Assembly (NCBI GenBank): GCA_041987425.1
Contig: JBHIWP010000226.1
Coordinates: forward strand, 1 to 9,698
DNA from: Leptofilum sp041987425
Lineage (GTDB): Bacteria; Chloroflexota; Anaerolineae; Promineifilales; Promineifilaceae
Reading direction: 5' to 3'
DNA length: 9,698 nucleotides
Shown here: positions 1-8,554 of the stretch, piece by piece
Position numbering within the stretch: the stretch's first letter is position 1
How the letters are laid out: each line of letters starts with the position of its first letter
Position numbers and translations under genes: made by a program
Notes under the pieces: model-generated
Databases searched by the model: none
Told to the model about the DNA's origin: nothing
The model's input: only the letters and a program-made list of their open reading frames with translations

Positions 1-483
1 ATCTTCGCTGGGCTTGATCGGCGGCGGTTCCATATCCACTTCCAGGTCGGCGTCGCCCAACAACTGCTCCAGCCATGCCTCTGGATCATCTTCCAGGCTA
101 AACTCATCGGCTTCATCCGCAGGCTCCGCCGGGGGAAGCGTAATCTGCTCTGCCTCCTCAGCGTCCTCAAAGGCAGCATCGTCCGTTGTGTAGACGGCAT
201 CCTCACTGGGCTTGATGGGTGGCGGCTCCATCTCTATGTCCAGGTCAGCATCGCCACTTATAAGCTGGTCTAGCCAGGCAACGGCCGCATCGGGGTCTTC
301 CGGCACTTCGTCTGGACTGACATCATCTAGCAACGAATCGGGCAGCTCCACTTCTGCTGCTTCCAGGCCATCATCGGTCACGAAAACAGCGTCCTCGCTC
401 GGCTTGATGGGCGGGGGCTGCATCTCTATCGCCATGTCCGCGTCATCGCTAAGCAGCTGCTCTAGCCACGCCTCAGGGTCATC
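1..483 (-). repeat. Tandem 64-66-residue protein repeats in the giant TPR gene
   Basis: Three copies of a unit run to the left edge. Each starts near a DPEAWLEQLL-like helix (Trp codons at 466-468, 274-276 and 73-75; residues 1470, 1534 and 1601) and continues into a strongly conserved PPPIKPSEDA stretch. The PPPIKPSED anchors begin 192 and 198 bp apart, so the units differ by small in-frame indels. The third copy is cut by the window, so the array may continue. Similarity is visible in both DNA and protein, which points to recent duplication or ongoing homogenisation compared with the degenerate W-L motifs upstream. Confidence 0.85.
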
Positions 484-3400
484 GGCCATTGCCGCCAGCC
501 CAACTTCAACATCGGTATCTAAGTCATCCACAACGGGAACGGCCGCTGCCATTTCATCAATAGATTCATCCGATTCCAGAACGAGCGCTTCTGTTTCTTC
601 TGCTTCAGCAGGCGGAAGTAGTTCAGCCTCGGCCGATGGCGCGGTCTCCATCTGCTCAATCCAGTCAAGCGCATCGTTAAGTTCGTCGTTAGAAAGCAAA
701 AGTGGGGCAACGGCCGTTTCTGGCACCAATAGCCCTTCGTCTTTCACCTGCTGCTCCAGTCGATCCAGGGCCAGCGTCAGTTCATCCGCTTCCGGGGTCA
801 CAATGAGCGTTTCCGGCTCATCGTCCCAGTCAAACTCTTGAGGCTCTTGATAGGTTGGCGTATGAAGCGTAGGAGGCGCTTCATCTGGTAGCTCAACGTC
901 ACCCTCATCATCCAGCTCATCTAGCCAGGCCAGCGCTTCTTCCAGGTCTGCTTCTGCTTCCTCTATGCGGCTGCTTACTTTCAAAGCATCCGTCACCCCT
1001 GTCACCAGATATTCTTCTTCCGACAATTCCTGTGCTTCTTCGTCGGGAACGGCCGTATCCAGCTCTTCCGCAATTTCTTCTGCCTCATCAGAGGTTGCGT
1101 CCAGCCAGTCAAGATCTGCATCAGACACACCCAGGCTAAAGTCGGCCAGTTCGTCCGCTTCTTCCCACGTGTCAAAATCGGGCAGCCCTTCCTCGGCCTC
1201 ATCGGGAATAGCCAGTTCATCCAGCCAGCTATCCTCAGCCATGTCAGATTCTTCCGGGAATGCTTCCAGTTCAGTCTCGGTCTCTGCCTCTTCAGGCAGC
1301 ACACCTTCCAGGCGTCCCGTAGCTAACTCATCCAGCCAGGAAAGTCCATCATCGTCATCCAGATCATCAAGGCCAAATGCTTCTTCTTTTTCTGGCGCTT
1401 CCATTTGGAACAGATCTGGGACCGTATCTTCATCGGTCGCTGCCAAGGCAGCTTCCTCTTCACTTTCTGTCAAATCGGTAAGCCAATCCAGATGGCCGTC
1501 TTCCAGTTCGTCGTCCCAGTCAGTTGTTGAATCAACCGGTGCATCGAGTTCGCCATCCAGCATGTCTTCTGCGACGCTGGGCAGCTCACCTACCGGGTCC
1601 TCCTGCTGTACAGCCAGCTCTTCCAGCCACGACATGGCATCATCCCAATCATCAACCGTTCCATCTTGCTCCTGACCAACATCTCCAGCTGTGTTTTGAG
1701 CTGGCGCAGGCTCTTCGACTTCGGGTTCTTCAACGTCCGGTTCATCTTCTGGTGTCGTCAGCCAATCAAGCCCGGTCTCCTCAGCCATGTCAAAATCATC
1801 AGCCTTTTCTATCAGGCTGCCGGTATCTTCCTCTAGCTGCATCAACCAGGTTGTATCTTCTGCTGAGATAGGCAAATCTTCTTGCGGCTCTGCCTCCATG
1901 TGTGAAAGCACTTCTGTAAGCGGCGGTTCTTCTGAATCTTGCTCAAACTCAGGCAGCTCAATGTTGATTTCAGAATCAAGTGCATCTTCAGAATAATCAA
2001 TGCCTGCCAGCAAATCGGTCAGGCCAAGATCTTCTGCCGCCTGCTCTTCTAAATCTGGGAACAAATCGGCCGCCTCACCTTCTTCGTCCGGCGCCAGATT
2101 GGCCAGCATGCCGGTCAGCCCTAGCTCTTCATCTAGCTGTGGCTCAGTGTCTTCTTCAAGCTCTGCCAGATCTGTTAAATCAGATAACCAGTCATCCTCT
2201 TCAACATCAGCTACAGCCTGCGGCTCGTCTGGTACATCTGCCTCGGAAAGTAATTGCGTCAGGCTAACGTTCTCAAGGTCTAAACCATCAAACTCACTCT
2301 GTGGCGCTTCTGGTTCCAGGTCGCCTTCTTCATCACCCAGAAAATCACCCCAATCGTCTTCGTCGGCACTTGCCAGAATATCTGACAAATATTCCTCGTC
2401 AGACTCTATGCTTTCATCCTCTGGCACATCCACCTCAACATTTAAATTAGCCAGCAGCCCGGTTAGGCCCATCTCTACAGGCTCATCTGCTTCTTCAGAA
2501 ACGGCCGTTTCCCACACATCATCATCTTCCAGCAAGAAATCTTCAGGCGTGCGCTCTCTGCTACCTTCCTCTAGCTCACCAACGAGATCGGCCAAACTAC
2601 CCTGGTTATCTTCGCCTACCCAGTCGGCGAATAGGGAATCCATATCGCCCAAACTATCCAGGTCCAGCGCCTCGTCTCCCGCCTCCATCTCGCCCAGCAG
2701 ATCAGTAAGGTCCGCCATATCGTCTTCATCAGCTTCATCCAGCAGGCTCTCAGCTTCATCCAGGTCAGACAACCCTACAGGATCCTGCAACCATTGGGGA
2801 ATATCTGCCGATTGGGAGTCCCATTCATCCACTACATCAACTGCTTCATCGCTTTTGGCACCTTCCATCCAGCTTGGCATTCCCTCAGTGTCCACGGGGG
2901 GGTCTGGCAGCGCATCTCCAGTTTCAGATGATAGTTCGTCCAGCCAGTCAAAAGCATCTGAGCCATCTTCTTCTTCATTTGGTGCCGTGCCTGGCCTTTT
3001 CTGAGGCTCCTCGGCTTCTGGTGTCTCTTGAGGATCACTTTCACTACTCACGGCGGCCTCCAATTCCTCTGCACGGTTTAGGTCTTCATCGTCGAGCCAA
3101 TCTGGAATTTCTGCTTCATTACCTTCTAACTCAGGAATTTCCAGGTTTGGAAAGTTTAGTTCATTGGTTTGTGAACCGAGCAAAGTTTCCAGGTCTACGG
3201 CGGCAGACTCCATCCAATCGTCGGCGTCGCTCAATGCGGCCAAATCTCCCGTGCTGGCATCTAGCTGAATGCCGTCCTCAGGCTGGCTCGCCTCACCTTT
3301 TTCCTCAGCTTCTTCGGTAAACTTGGCATCAGGCTCATCATCGGCAAGTGCCGAAAGCCAATCATCCCCTTCAACCTCATCCGAATCTTGGTCTATCCAG

Positions 3401-4875
3401 TCCAGGGCTTCCTCGGGATTTAATTGGACGGCATCCAGTTCCTCACCAGCCATTTCTGAAAGCCAGAATGGCGTTTTGGGCTCTTCTACAACGGACGGGG
3501 CATCGTCCTCGGCCCAATCTAGCAGGCCTCCATCCATAAGGCTCGTCGAATCGATTTGTATCTTAGGTTCATCGTCGGTCAGCGCATCCAGCCAGTCCAG
3601 GTCTTCCGATTCATCTTCTTCATCGTCCGACGCATCAATTAGTTCATCAAGGACGGGCAGGTCTTCTTCAACTGACTCCACTTCATCTAAGAACCAGCTC
3701 GTCTCATCAGACAGTTCTTCTGCCTTCTTACTCTCTTGCCCACTCGTTCCTTCCAGGTCCAGCGGCTGGAATTCAGCCTCATCATCGTCGCCGCGGAGGT
3801 CAGCCAGCCATTCGGCATTCAGTTCACCTGTGGAAATGTTTAGTTCGTTTTTTGCCTTGTCTTGCGAGAACCAATCTGTTTCGCTATCTACCTGCCGGGG
3901 AACGGCCGTTTCGCTATCCTTCTGGTCTCCAATATCTGCCAGCCAATCATAGCTGTGCATCCCACTCTCTGGCTCCAGCACAACCGAATCTGGAGAGCTC
4001 TGACCGCCTTGCATTTGAGCGAAGTCCATTTCCCCCACCCAATCGGCATTCGGAACGGTCGCATCCCTTGGGGTGGCAAGGCCCGTTTCTAAAAATTCAA
4101 CTGTAGCTTCTTCTGGCAATGGAAAAGCGCCTTCAGTAGCAAAAGCTTTCCCAGCAATCGTTTCTTTGTCTAATGAATGTTGCGTCTGTTGCGTAAGGCC
4201 ATGAAGACGCTGTAGATATTTTTGAGCTTCAGCAATGCGCCCCGTTTGCAGCCAAATTTCAGACAGAATGGCGTTGGCAACAATGCAATTAGGCAGTTCA
4301 CCTAAGATGTTCAGGCAAACTTCTTCAGCATCAATGCGCTGGTCATCTCGCCAATACGCCTCGGCCAGCAGCGCCTGTAAATCCATCCGGTCTGGCTCTT
4401 TATTCAGGATGCGCCGCAGTTCGGAAATCGCCTGCTGGTACAGTTCTCCCTGCATGTATAGGCGTGCCAGCGCACCCCGAGTCAGGGGAATAATGCCCGG
4501 TCGGCTCTCCGTCTGCTCTGCATAGAGCTGACGCAGCTCGCTTTGAATAGCCACATTGTATGGCTGAATTTCATAGGCACGCTCTAAATGCCACAATGCC
4601 TGATCATTTTGTCGCTCTTCTTTATAAACAATGGAAAGCCCTACATGGCTAATAAAGTCGTTGGGGTCGGCGCTTAAAATTCGCAAAAATAGATCGCTGG
4701 CCGCACTGTATTCTTGTTGTTCTAACAGCGCTTTGCCCATTACGCGATAGGTATCAATATGGCGGGGATAGGTATGCAAAATGTGGCGACAATGCTCTAT
4801 AGCCTCAACCGTTCGGTTTTCGTCAATTAGTTTTTCAACCTGCTCGACATAATCGTGTAAAAGAATAGATGTCAC
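1..4875 (-). CDS. Giant acidic TPR protein, C-terminus beyond the window edge
   Basis: The frame is open for 1625 codons from GTG at 4875 to position 1, with no stop. The GTG start is chosen because GAGG lies 6 nt upstream and an in-frame TAG lies 45 nt upstream; the next ATG comes only after about 47 codons. Residues 1 to about 230 are helical TPR-like repeats (for example around 41-73, 75-108, 130-165 and 167-200), a protein-protein interaction fold. From about residue 265 the sequence becomes low-complexity, with roughly one third Asp/Glu, few basic residues and no Cys that I can see. It carries 20 Trp-Leu cores in acidic settings (DWLDAL, DWLSAL, SWLDEL, AWLEQL) plus W-I/V/M/F variants, and LL-type motifs such as GLTGLLANL. 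Residues from about 1465 on form 64-66-residue tandem repeats. No enzyme domain, signal peptide or membrane segment is visible. A cytoplasmic scaffold is inference. Similar long acidic TPR proteins are, to my recollection, common in Chloroflexota, with unknown function. Confidence 0.9.
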   Translation of the reverse strand, partial: MTSILLHDYVEQVEKLIDENRTVEAIEHCRHILHTYPRHIDTYRVMGKALLEQQEYSAASDLFLRILSADPNDFISHVGLSIVYKEERQNDQALWHLERAYEIQPYNVAIQSELRQLYAEQTESRPGIIPLTRGALARLYMQGELYQQAISELRRILNKEPDRMDLQALLAEAYWRDDQRIDAEEVCLNILGELPNCIVANAILSEIWLQTGRIAEAQKYLQRLHGLTQQTQHSLDKETIAGKAFATEGAFPLPEEATVEFLETGLATPRDATVPNADWVGEMDFAQMQGGQSSPDSVVLEPESGMHSYDWLADIGDQKDSETAVPRQVDSETDWFSQDKAKNELNISTGELNAEWLADLRGDDDEAEFQPLDLEGTSGQESKKAEELSDETSWFLDEVESVEEDLPVLDELIDASDDEEDESEDLDWLDALTDDEPKIQIDSTSLMDGGLLDWAEDDAPSVVEEPKTPFWLSEMAGEELDAVQLNPEEALDWIDQDSDEVEGDDWLSALADDEPDAKFTEEAEEKGEASQPEDGIQLDASTGDLAALSDADDWMESAAVDLETLLGSQTNELNFPNLEIPELEGNEAEIPDWLDDEDLNRAEELEAAVSSESDPQETPEAEEPQKRPGTAPNEEEDGSDAFDWLDELSSETGDALPDPPVDTEGMPSWMEGAKSDEAVDVVDEWDSQSADIPQWLQDPVGLSDLDEAESLLDEADEDDMADLTDLLGEMEAGDEALDLDSLGDMDSLFADWVGEDNQGSLADLVGELEEGSRERTPEDFLLEDDDVWETAVSEEADEPVEMGLTGLLANLNVEVDVPEDESIESDEEYLSDILASADEDDWGDFLGDEEGDLEPEAPQSEFDGLDLENVSLTQLLSEADVPDEPQAVADVEEDDWLSDLTDLAELEEDTEPQLDEELGLTGMLANLAPDEEGEAADLFPDLEEQAAEDLGLTDLLAGIDYSEDALDSEINIELPEFEQDSEEPPLTEVLSHMEAEPQEDLPISAEDTTWLMQLEEDTGSLIEKADDFDMAEETGLDWLTTPEDEPDVEEPEVEEPAPAQNTAGDVGQEQDGTVDDWDDAMSWLEELAVQQEDPVGELPSVAEDMLDGELDAPVDSTTDWDDELEDGHLDWLTDLTESEEEAALAATDEDTVPDLFQMEAPEKEEAFGLDDLDDDDGLSWLDELATGRLEGVLPEEAETETELEAFPEESDMAEDSWLDELAIPDEAEEGLPDFDTWEEADELADFSLGVSDADLDWLDATSDEAEEIAEELDTAVPDEEAQELSEEEYLVTGVTDALKVSSRIEEAEADLEEALAWLDELDDEGDVELPDEAPPTLHTPTYQEPQEFDWDDEPETLIVTPEADELTLALDRLEQQVKDEGLLVPETAVAPLLLSNDELNDALDWIEQMETAPSAEAELLPPAEAEETEALVLESDESIDEMAAAVPVVDDLDTDVEVGLAAMADDPEAWLEQLLSDDADMAIEMQPPPIKPSEDAVFVTDDGLEAAEVELPDSLLDDVSPDEVPEDPDAAVAWLDQLISGDADLDIEMEPPPIKPSEDAVYTTDDAAFEDAEEAEQITLPPAEPADEADEFSLEDDPEAWLEQLLGDADLEVDMEPPPIKPSED

Positions 4876-4934
4876 TTTTCGCCTCAGTTTTGACGTACTT
4901 GGTTCTCCACAAAATCGCTATCGTTTACATAAAT

Positions 4935-4963
4935 ATTATGCAAAGTTTCATCTAATAAATCAA
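4935..4963 (-). promoter_or_regulatory. Candidate sigma-70-type promoter for the giant TPR gene
   Basis: On the minus strand, TTGATT (4963-4958) is followed by a 17-nt spacer and CATAAT (4940-4935). This gives 4/6 and 5/6 matches to the consensus. It would start transcription near 4928 and give a leader of about 53 nt before the GTG at 4875. The -35 lies inside the last codons of the HDAC gene. Because the HDAC-TPR gap is only 76 bp without a clear hairpin, read-through from HDAC is also possible. Confidence 0.4.
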
Positions 4964-5989
4964 GTGACGTTGCTTGAGCTGGCGCAGAAGCTGACTAATG
5001 TCCTGCTCGCTGTGGGGCATACTGCCCAAGGGATCTTCTATTTTATCCTGGCCGGAAAGGGCATAAAGCGTGTTTAGAATGCCATAGGAAAGCGCCTGAA
5101 CCTGATAACCACCTTCTAAAACGAAAAGGATACGGCCGTTTGCCACCTCTTGTGCCAGCTCAACCAGGGCCCGTGCCATATCGGCGTAACCAGTCAGGCT
5201 TAGTCCGCCCATTGCCAGGGGATCTTGCCAGTGAGCATCATACCCGGCCGAGACCAAAATCAGTTCCGGCCGAAACTGTTGGGCCAACGGCCGCACCAAT
5301 TCTGAGAAGATACGGCCGTAGCCACTATCACCTACATGGGGCATCAACGGCACATTCACCGTGTATCCGTGCCCCAGGCCAGCCCCTATCTCCTGCTGGT
5401 CCCCCGTCCCCGGATAAAACATGCGCGGCAAAAACAGATGCGTAGAAATAAAAAGGACAGAATCATCCTTATAAAAAATGTCCTGAGTACCGTTGCCGTG
5501 GTGCACGTCAAAATCCACAATCAAAATACGCTTTACATTATGCACTGCCTGAGCCTGGCGAGCAGCTGCGGCCACGTTATTAAACAAGCAAAAACCACTG
5601 ATACGGCTGTGTTCGGCATGATGCCCCGGCGGGCGTACCAACGCAAAGCCATTATCTGCCTGTCCGGCAAGAATACGGTCTACAACGGTAATGGCCGAAC
5701 CCGCAGCCATTCTGGCCAGTTCATAGCTTGCTGGCGTTGCGTAAGTATCCCCCAGGTCCAGGGTGCCGCCGCCCGTCACCGCCACCTCGCGAACCCGCTC
5801 AATGAGCGCTGCGGCATGCACCCGGCGTAGCTGCTCCACGGTTGCTAATGTCGGTTCCACCAGTTGAACATCTTTTAATACGCCAGCCTCATCTAAAAAG
5901 GGCAGAATTTGGCTAATACGCCCCTGGTTTTCAGGATGACCAGATTTTGTGTGCGCAGCGGCGGGGACATAAACGGCGGTAGTTGTCAT
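4952..5989 (-). CDS. Zinc-dependent histone-deacetylase-family amidohydrolase
   Basis: This 345-residue protein spans one complete arginase-deacetylase fold. Family members remove acetyl groups from lysines or from small acylamines (bacterial HDAC-like, AcuC and acetylpolyamine amidohydrolase groups). Visible motifs in order are: RPPGHHAEH with the tandem catalytic His123-His124; DFDVHHGNGTQ with zinc ligands Asp161 and His163; a PGTG segment at 193-196; SAGYDAH with the third zinc ligand Asp251; and LEGGY with the transition-state Tyr295. All core catalytic residues are present, so it should be active. There is no signal peptide, so it is probably cytoplasmic. The ATG is supported by GGAG with a 5-nt spacing. 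It lies downstream of the hppA terminator and 76 bp upstream of the giant TPR gene on the same strand. The substrate cannot be decided from sequence, so no gene symbol is given. A protein-lysine deacetylase is one possibility and a small-molecule deacetylase another. Confidence 0.93.
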   Translation of the reverse strand: MTTTAVYVPAAAHTKSGHPENQGRISQILPFLDEAGVLKDVQLVEPTLATVEQLRRVHAAALIERVREVAVTGGGTLDLGDTYATPASYELARMAAGSAITVVDRILAGQADNGFALVRPPGHHAEHSRISGFCLFNNVAAAARQAQAVHNVKRILIVDFDVHHGNGTQDIFYKDDSVLFISTHLFLPRMFYPGTGDQQEIGAGLGHGYTVNVPLMPHVGDSGYGRIFSELVRPLAQQFRPELILVSAGYDAHWQDPLAMGGLSLTGYADMARALVELAQEVANGRILFVLEGGYQVQALSYGILNTLYALSGQDKIEDPLGSMPHSEQDISQLLRQLKQRHLIY

Positions 5990-6024
5990 AGAGACTCCAA
6001 CTCAAATATTTTCCTCAACGGTAA

Positions 6025-6030
6025 ATTATA
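6025..6030 (-). promoter_or_regulatory. Candidate -10 element for the HDAC gene
   Basis: The minus strand reads a perfect TATAAT, placing a start near 6018 and a leader of about 30 nt before the ATG at 5989. No good -35 is found at 16-19 nt; TTTACA exists but is 22 nt away. It lies directly after the hppA terminator, where an independent promoter would be expected. It may need an activator. Confidence 0.4.
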
Positions 6031-6064
6031 CCCAGATGAATGGGTTTTGGGCTGTAAAGAAAAA

Positions 6065-6090
6065 AGGTACGGCCGTATACGGCCGTACCT
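6065..6090 (-). terminator. Rho-independent terminator for hppA, perfect 26-bp palindrome
   Basis: Positions 6065-6090 are a perfect 26-bp palindrome built from two ACGGCCGT octamers (6069-6076 and 6079-6086) joined by AT and flanked by AGGT/ACCT. On the minus strand it is followed by TTTTTTCTTT, the classic intrinsic terminator layout. It sits about 150 bp past the hppA stop and just before the HDAC promoter, so it should separate the two transcripts. There is no T run on the plus-strand side, so it should act in one direction. As a perfect palindrome it has almost no loop, and the real hairpin would open at its centre. Confidence 0.75.
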
Positions 6091-6124
6091 CCTTCAATTA
6101 CTATGTTTTCTTGTGCTTGCAAAA

Positions 6125-6161
6125 AGCCCTGGTAAAGTCCTGCGGAAATTCACACAGGGCT
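6125..6161 (-). terminator. Weaker hairpin with T tract downstream of hppA
   Basis: AGCCCTG (6125-6131) and CAGGGCT (6155-6161) are perfect 7-bp inverted arms separated by 23 nt. On the minus strand the second arm runs directly into TTTTTGC. The loop is long, so this would be a weak terminator or a 3'-end processing stem upstream of the strong palindrome. Confidence 0.35.
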
Positions 6162-6188
6162 ATTAGGTCGAGCTCGCCGGACTGTTTA

Positions 6189-6212
6189 AGGTTTGCGCCG
6201 CAGCCCAAACCT
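6189..6212. repeat. 7-bp inverted repeat after the hppA stop
   Basis: AGGTTTG (6189-6195) and CAAACCT (6206-6212) flank a 10-nt loop. It lies 25 bp past the end of hppA and has no T tract on either strand. It may protect the hppA mRNA 3' end from exonucleases; function is inferred from position only. Confidence 0.35.
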
Positions 6213-6236
6213 GATGCGAACTTCTGGGGTGCAATA

Positions 6237-8543
6237 CTAGCCACCAAACCACATAGCAACCAGTCCAGCGCCGTCACCAAAAAAGGTAACCAGGCCCGCA
6301 AAAACAACCGAAGCCATGGACATCAGCTTAATCAAAATGTTCAAAGAAGGACCAGACGTATCTTTAAACGGATCGCCGACGGTATCACCAATCACTGCGC
6401 CTTTGTGCGCCTGTGAACCTTTACCGCCATGATGGCCTTCTTCGATATACTTTTTGGCGTTGTCCCAGGCACCTCCGGCGTTGGCCATCATGATAGCCAG
6501 GGCAAAACCGGCGGTTAGCGTTCCGCCCAGCAGCCCCAACACGCCAGCCACGCCAAACAAAACGCCCACCACTACCGGCACAATCAGCGCCAAAACAGAA
6601 GGAGCGATCATCTCTTTCTGGGCAGCAGCGGTGCTAATTTCAACGCAGCGAGCATAATCAGGCCGCTCTGTTCCTTCCAAAATACCAGGCAATTCGCGGA
6701 ATTGCCGCCGCACTTCTTCTACCATGCCACCTGCAGCGCGGCCCACGGCCCGCATGGTCATCGCAGCAAAGTAGAAGGCAGTCGTAGCGCCCACAAACAC
6801 GCCGATGAGCACGGCTGGATTCAGCATCGTAACGTTGTAGAAGGTCATAAAGTCCTGCATCGTCCAGAACTCCACGGCACGGCCGTTTACGCTCAATGCC
6901 TCGCCACCACCGTGCAGCGTCAACGACAGGCGAATCTCTTCCAGGTATGCAGCAAGCAGCGCCAGTGAGGTCAGCGCAGCCGAACCAATGGCAAAACCCT
7001 TACCCATTGCGGCCGTTGTGTTACCCACTGCATCCAACTGGTCTGTTTTCACACGCACGCTCGGGTCCAGCCCGGCCATCTCTGCGTTACCGCCAGCGTT
7101 ATCAGCAATCGGACCGTAAGCGTCCGTTGCCAGCGTAAAGCCCAGCGTCGAGAGCATACCAACAGCAGCAATACCCACGCCGTACAAACCCATCGAAATA
7201 TTTTCTACGCCGCCCATGGAGTAAAAACTAACGGCAATACCGACAACAATCGCCAAAACCGGAACGCCAGCAGACTCCATACCTACAGCCAACCCTTCGA
7301 TAAGAAGCGTCGCTGGGCTGGTAACCGCCTGTTCCGCAATGCTCCGCGTCGGTTTAAAAGCGTGGGAAGTATAATACTCAGTCGCCTTACCCACGATAAT
7401 ACCTACAATCAGACCAACCAAAATAGAGATCCAGACCTGAATGGCATTTGGCAGATCAAGAATCAGCACAACCGGCAGAGACAACACCGCGATGCCAATA
7501 GAACTACCGTACAAACCACGGCTCAGTGCATTAATCAACTGGCCCTGCGTGGCACCATCATTAGCCCGTACCAGGTAAACACCCAAAATGGAAAGCGCCA
7601 CGCCAATCGCCGCAATCACAATAGGGGCTGCAATATATCTTAGTTGCAGATCCATTTGCTGGAGAACAGTGGGGGTCTGGCCATCAAACAAGGCCGCACC
7701 GCCAACCACCACGGCCGCCACGCCCAAAGCAGACGTCGCCAAAATAGAACCAGCATACGATTCGTACAGATCTGCGCCCATACCGGCGACGTCACCCACG
7801 TTATCGCCCACGTTGTCGGCGATGGTTGCCGGGTTGCGCGGATCGTCTTCCGGGATACCGGCCTCTACCTTACCCACCAGATCAGCGCCCACATCGGCCG
7901 CCTTGGTGTAGATACCGCCACCAACACGGGCAAACAGCGCCTGCGTAGACGCGCCCATACCGAAGCTCAACATCGTTGCCGTAATTTGTGGCAGCGGGTT
8001 AGCGGCTTCACTAATAAAATCCGCAATGGGGACGAAGTAAAGGACCAGGAACCAGACGGTAATGTCCAGCAAGGCAAACCCTACAACGACCAGACCCATC
8101 ACGGCACCGGCCCGCAAAGCAACTTGCAAACCGCCGTTCAGGCTGCCTTTGGCGGCATTGGCCGCCCGCGCAGAAGCGTTGGTCGCCGTTTTCATCCCAA
8201 AAAAGCCGCACAGGCCAGAAAAGAAACCGCCCGTTAAGAAGGCCACCGGCACAATGGGATTTTGCAGCTCCAAAAACGCCAAAATAATAAAGATGATAAA
8301 CAAGCCACCAAATACCAACCCAACGGCTTTGTACTGCCGCCGAAGATAGGCCATCGCTCCTTCGCGTACCGCCTGGGCGATCTCAATCATCTTGGGCGTG
8401 CCTTCACTTTCTTTCATCACCTGCTGATAAAAATACCAGGCATAGCCCAGGGCCAATATCGCCCCAATGGGCCCAAGCCACCAAATTAATGGCAAACTGG
8501 CTCGTTCATTTGCCGTTTGTGCAAGAAAAAATGCGTATTGCAT
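6237..8543 (-). CDS. hppA: Membrane-bound ion-pumping pyrophosphatase, K+-dependent type
   Basis: This 768-residue polytopic membrane protein couples hydrolysis of pyrophosphate to outward pumping of H+ or Na+. Hallmarks in order are: the substrate signature DVGADLVGKVE (217-227); the acidic DNVGDNVGD (243-251); DNAGGNAEMA (481-490); and the C-terminal DNAKKYIEEG (694-703) and GDTVGDPFKD (719-728). GNTTAAMG (507-514) has Ala511 and Gly514, the pair found in K+-dependent enzymes; K+-independent ones have Lys at the Ala position. Glu261 in YESYAG matches the position of the gate glutamate of Na+-pumping enzymes, but many H+ pumps share it, so the ion is undecided. Length is normal and the frame intact. 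The ATG has a strong AGGAGG, but 13 nt away, which is long. An excellent promoter lies about 230 bp upstream, leaving a structured leader. Confidence 0.97.
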   Translation of the reverse strand: MQYAFFLAQTANERASLPLIWWLGPIGAILALGYAWYFYQQVMKESEGTPKMIEIAQAVREGAMAYLRRQYKAVGLVFGGLFIIFIILAFLELQNPIVPVAFLTGGFFSGLCGFFGMKTATNASARAANAAKGSLNGGLQVALRAGAVMGLVVVGFALLDITVWFLVLYFVPIADFISEAANPLPQITATMLSFGMGASTQALFARVGGGIYTKAADVGADLVGKVEAGIPEDDPRNPATIADNVGDNVGDVAGMGADLYESYAGSILATSALGVAAVVVGGAALFDGQTPTVLQQMDLQLRYIAAPIVIAAIGVALSILGVYLVRANDGATQGQLINALSRGLYGSSIGIAVLSLPVVLILDLPNAIQVWISILVGLIVGIIVGKATEYYTSHAFKPTRSIAEQAVTSPATLLIEGLAVGMESAGVPVLAIVVGIAVSFYSMGGVENISMGLYGVGIAAVGMLSTLGFTLATDAYGPIADNAGGNAEMAGLDPSVRVKTDQLDAVGNTTAAMGKGFAIGSAALTSLALLAAYLEEIRLSLTLHGGGEALSVNGRAVEFWTMQDFMTFYNVTMLNPAVLIGVFVGATTAFYFAAMTMRAVGRAAGGMVEEVRRQFRELPGILEGTERPDYARCVEISTAAAQKEMIAPSVLALIVPVVVGVLFGVAGVLGLLGGTLTAGFALAIMMANAGGAWDNAKKYIEEGHHGGKGSQAHKGAVIGDTVGDPFKDTSGPSLNILIKLMSMASVVFAGLVTFFGDGAGLVAMWFGG

Positions 8544-8554
8544 GAATTGTCTAC

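Noticed and set aside
1..483. CRISPR-like array at the left end
   Set aside because: The period of 192-198 bp and in-frame protein repeats show a coding tandem repeat, not short repeats with unique spacers.
212..3952. Ser-rich plus-strand open frames (212-841, 965-1675, 2000-3004, 3269-3952)
   Set aside because: They are antisense to one continuous 1625-codon minus-strand gene. Their Ser runs are just complements of its Asp/Glu/Leu codons, and they lack credible ribosome binding sites or domains.
4235..8489. Plus-strand open frames opposite the TPR, HDAC and hppA genes, and a 68-codon minus frame at 6101-6307
   Set aside because: They overlap well-supported conserved genes, have no recognisable protein features, and the 6101-6307 frame runs through the hppA terminator hairpins.
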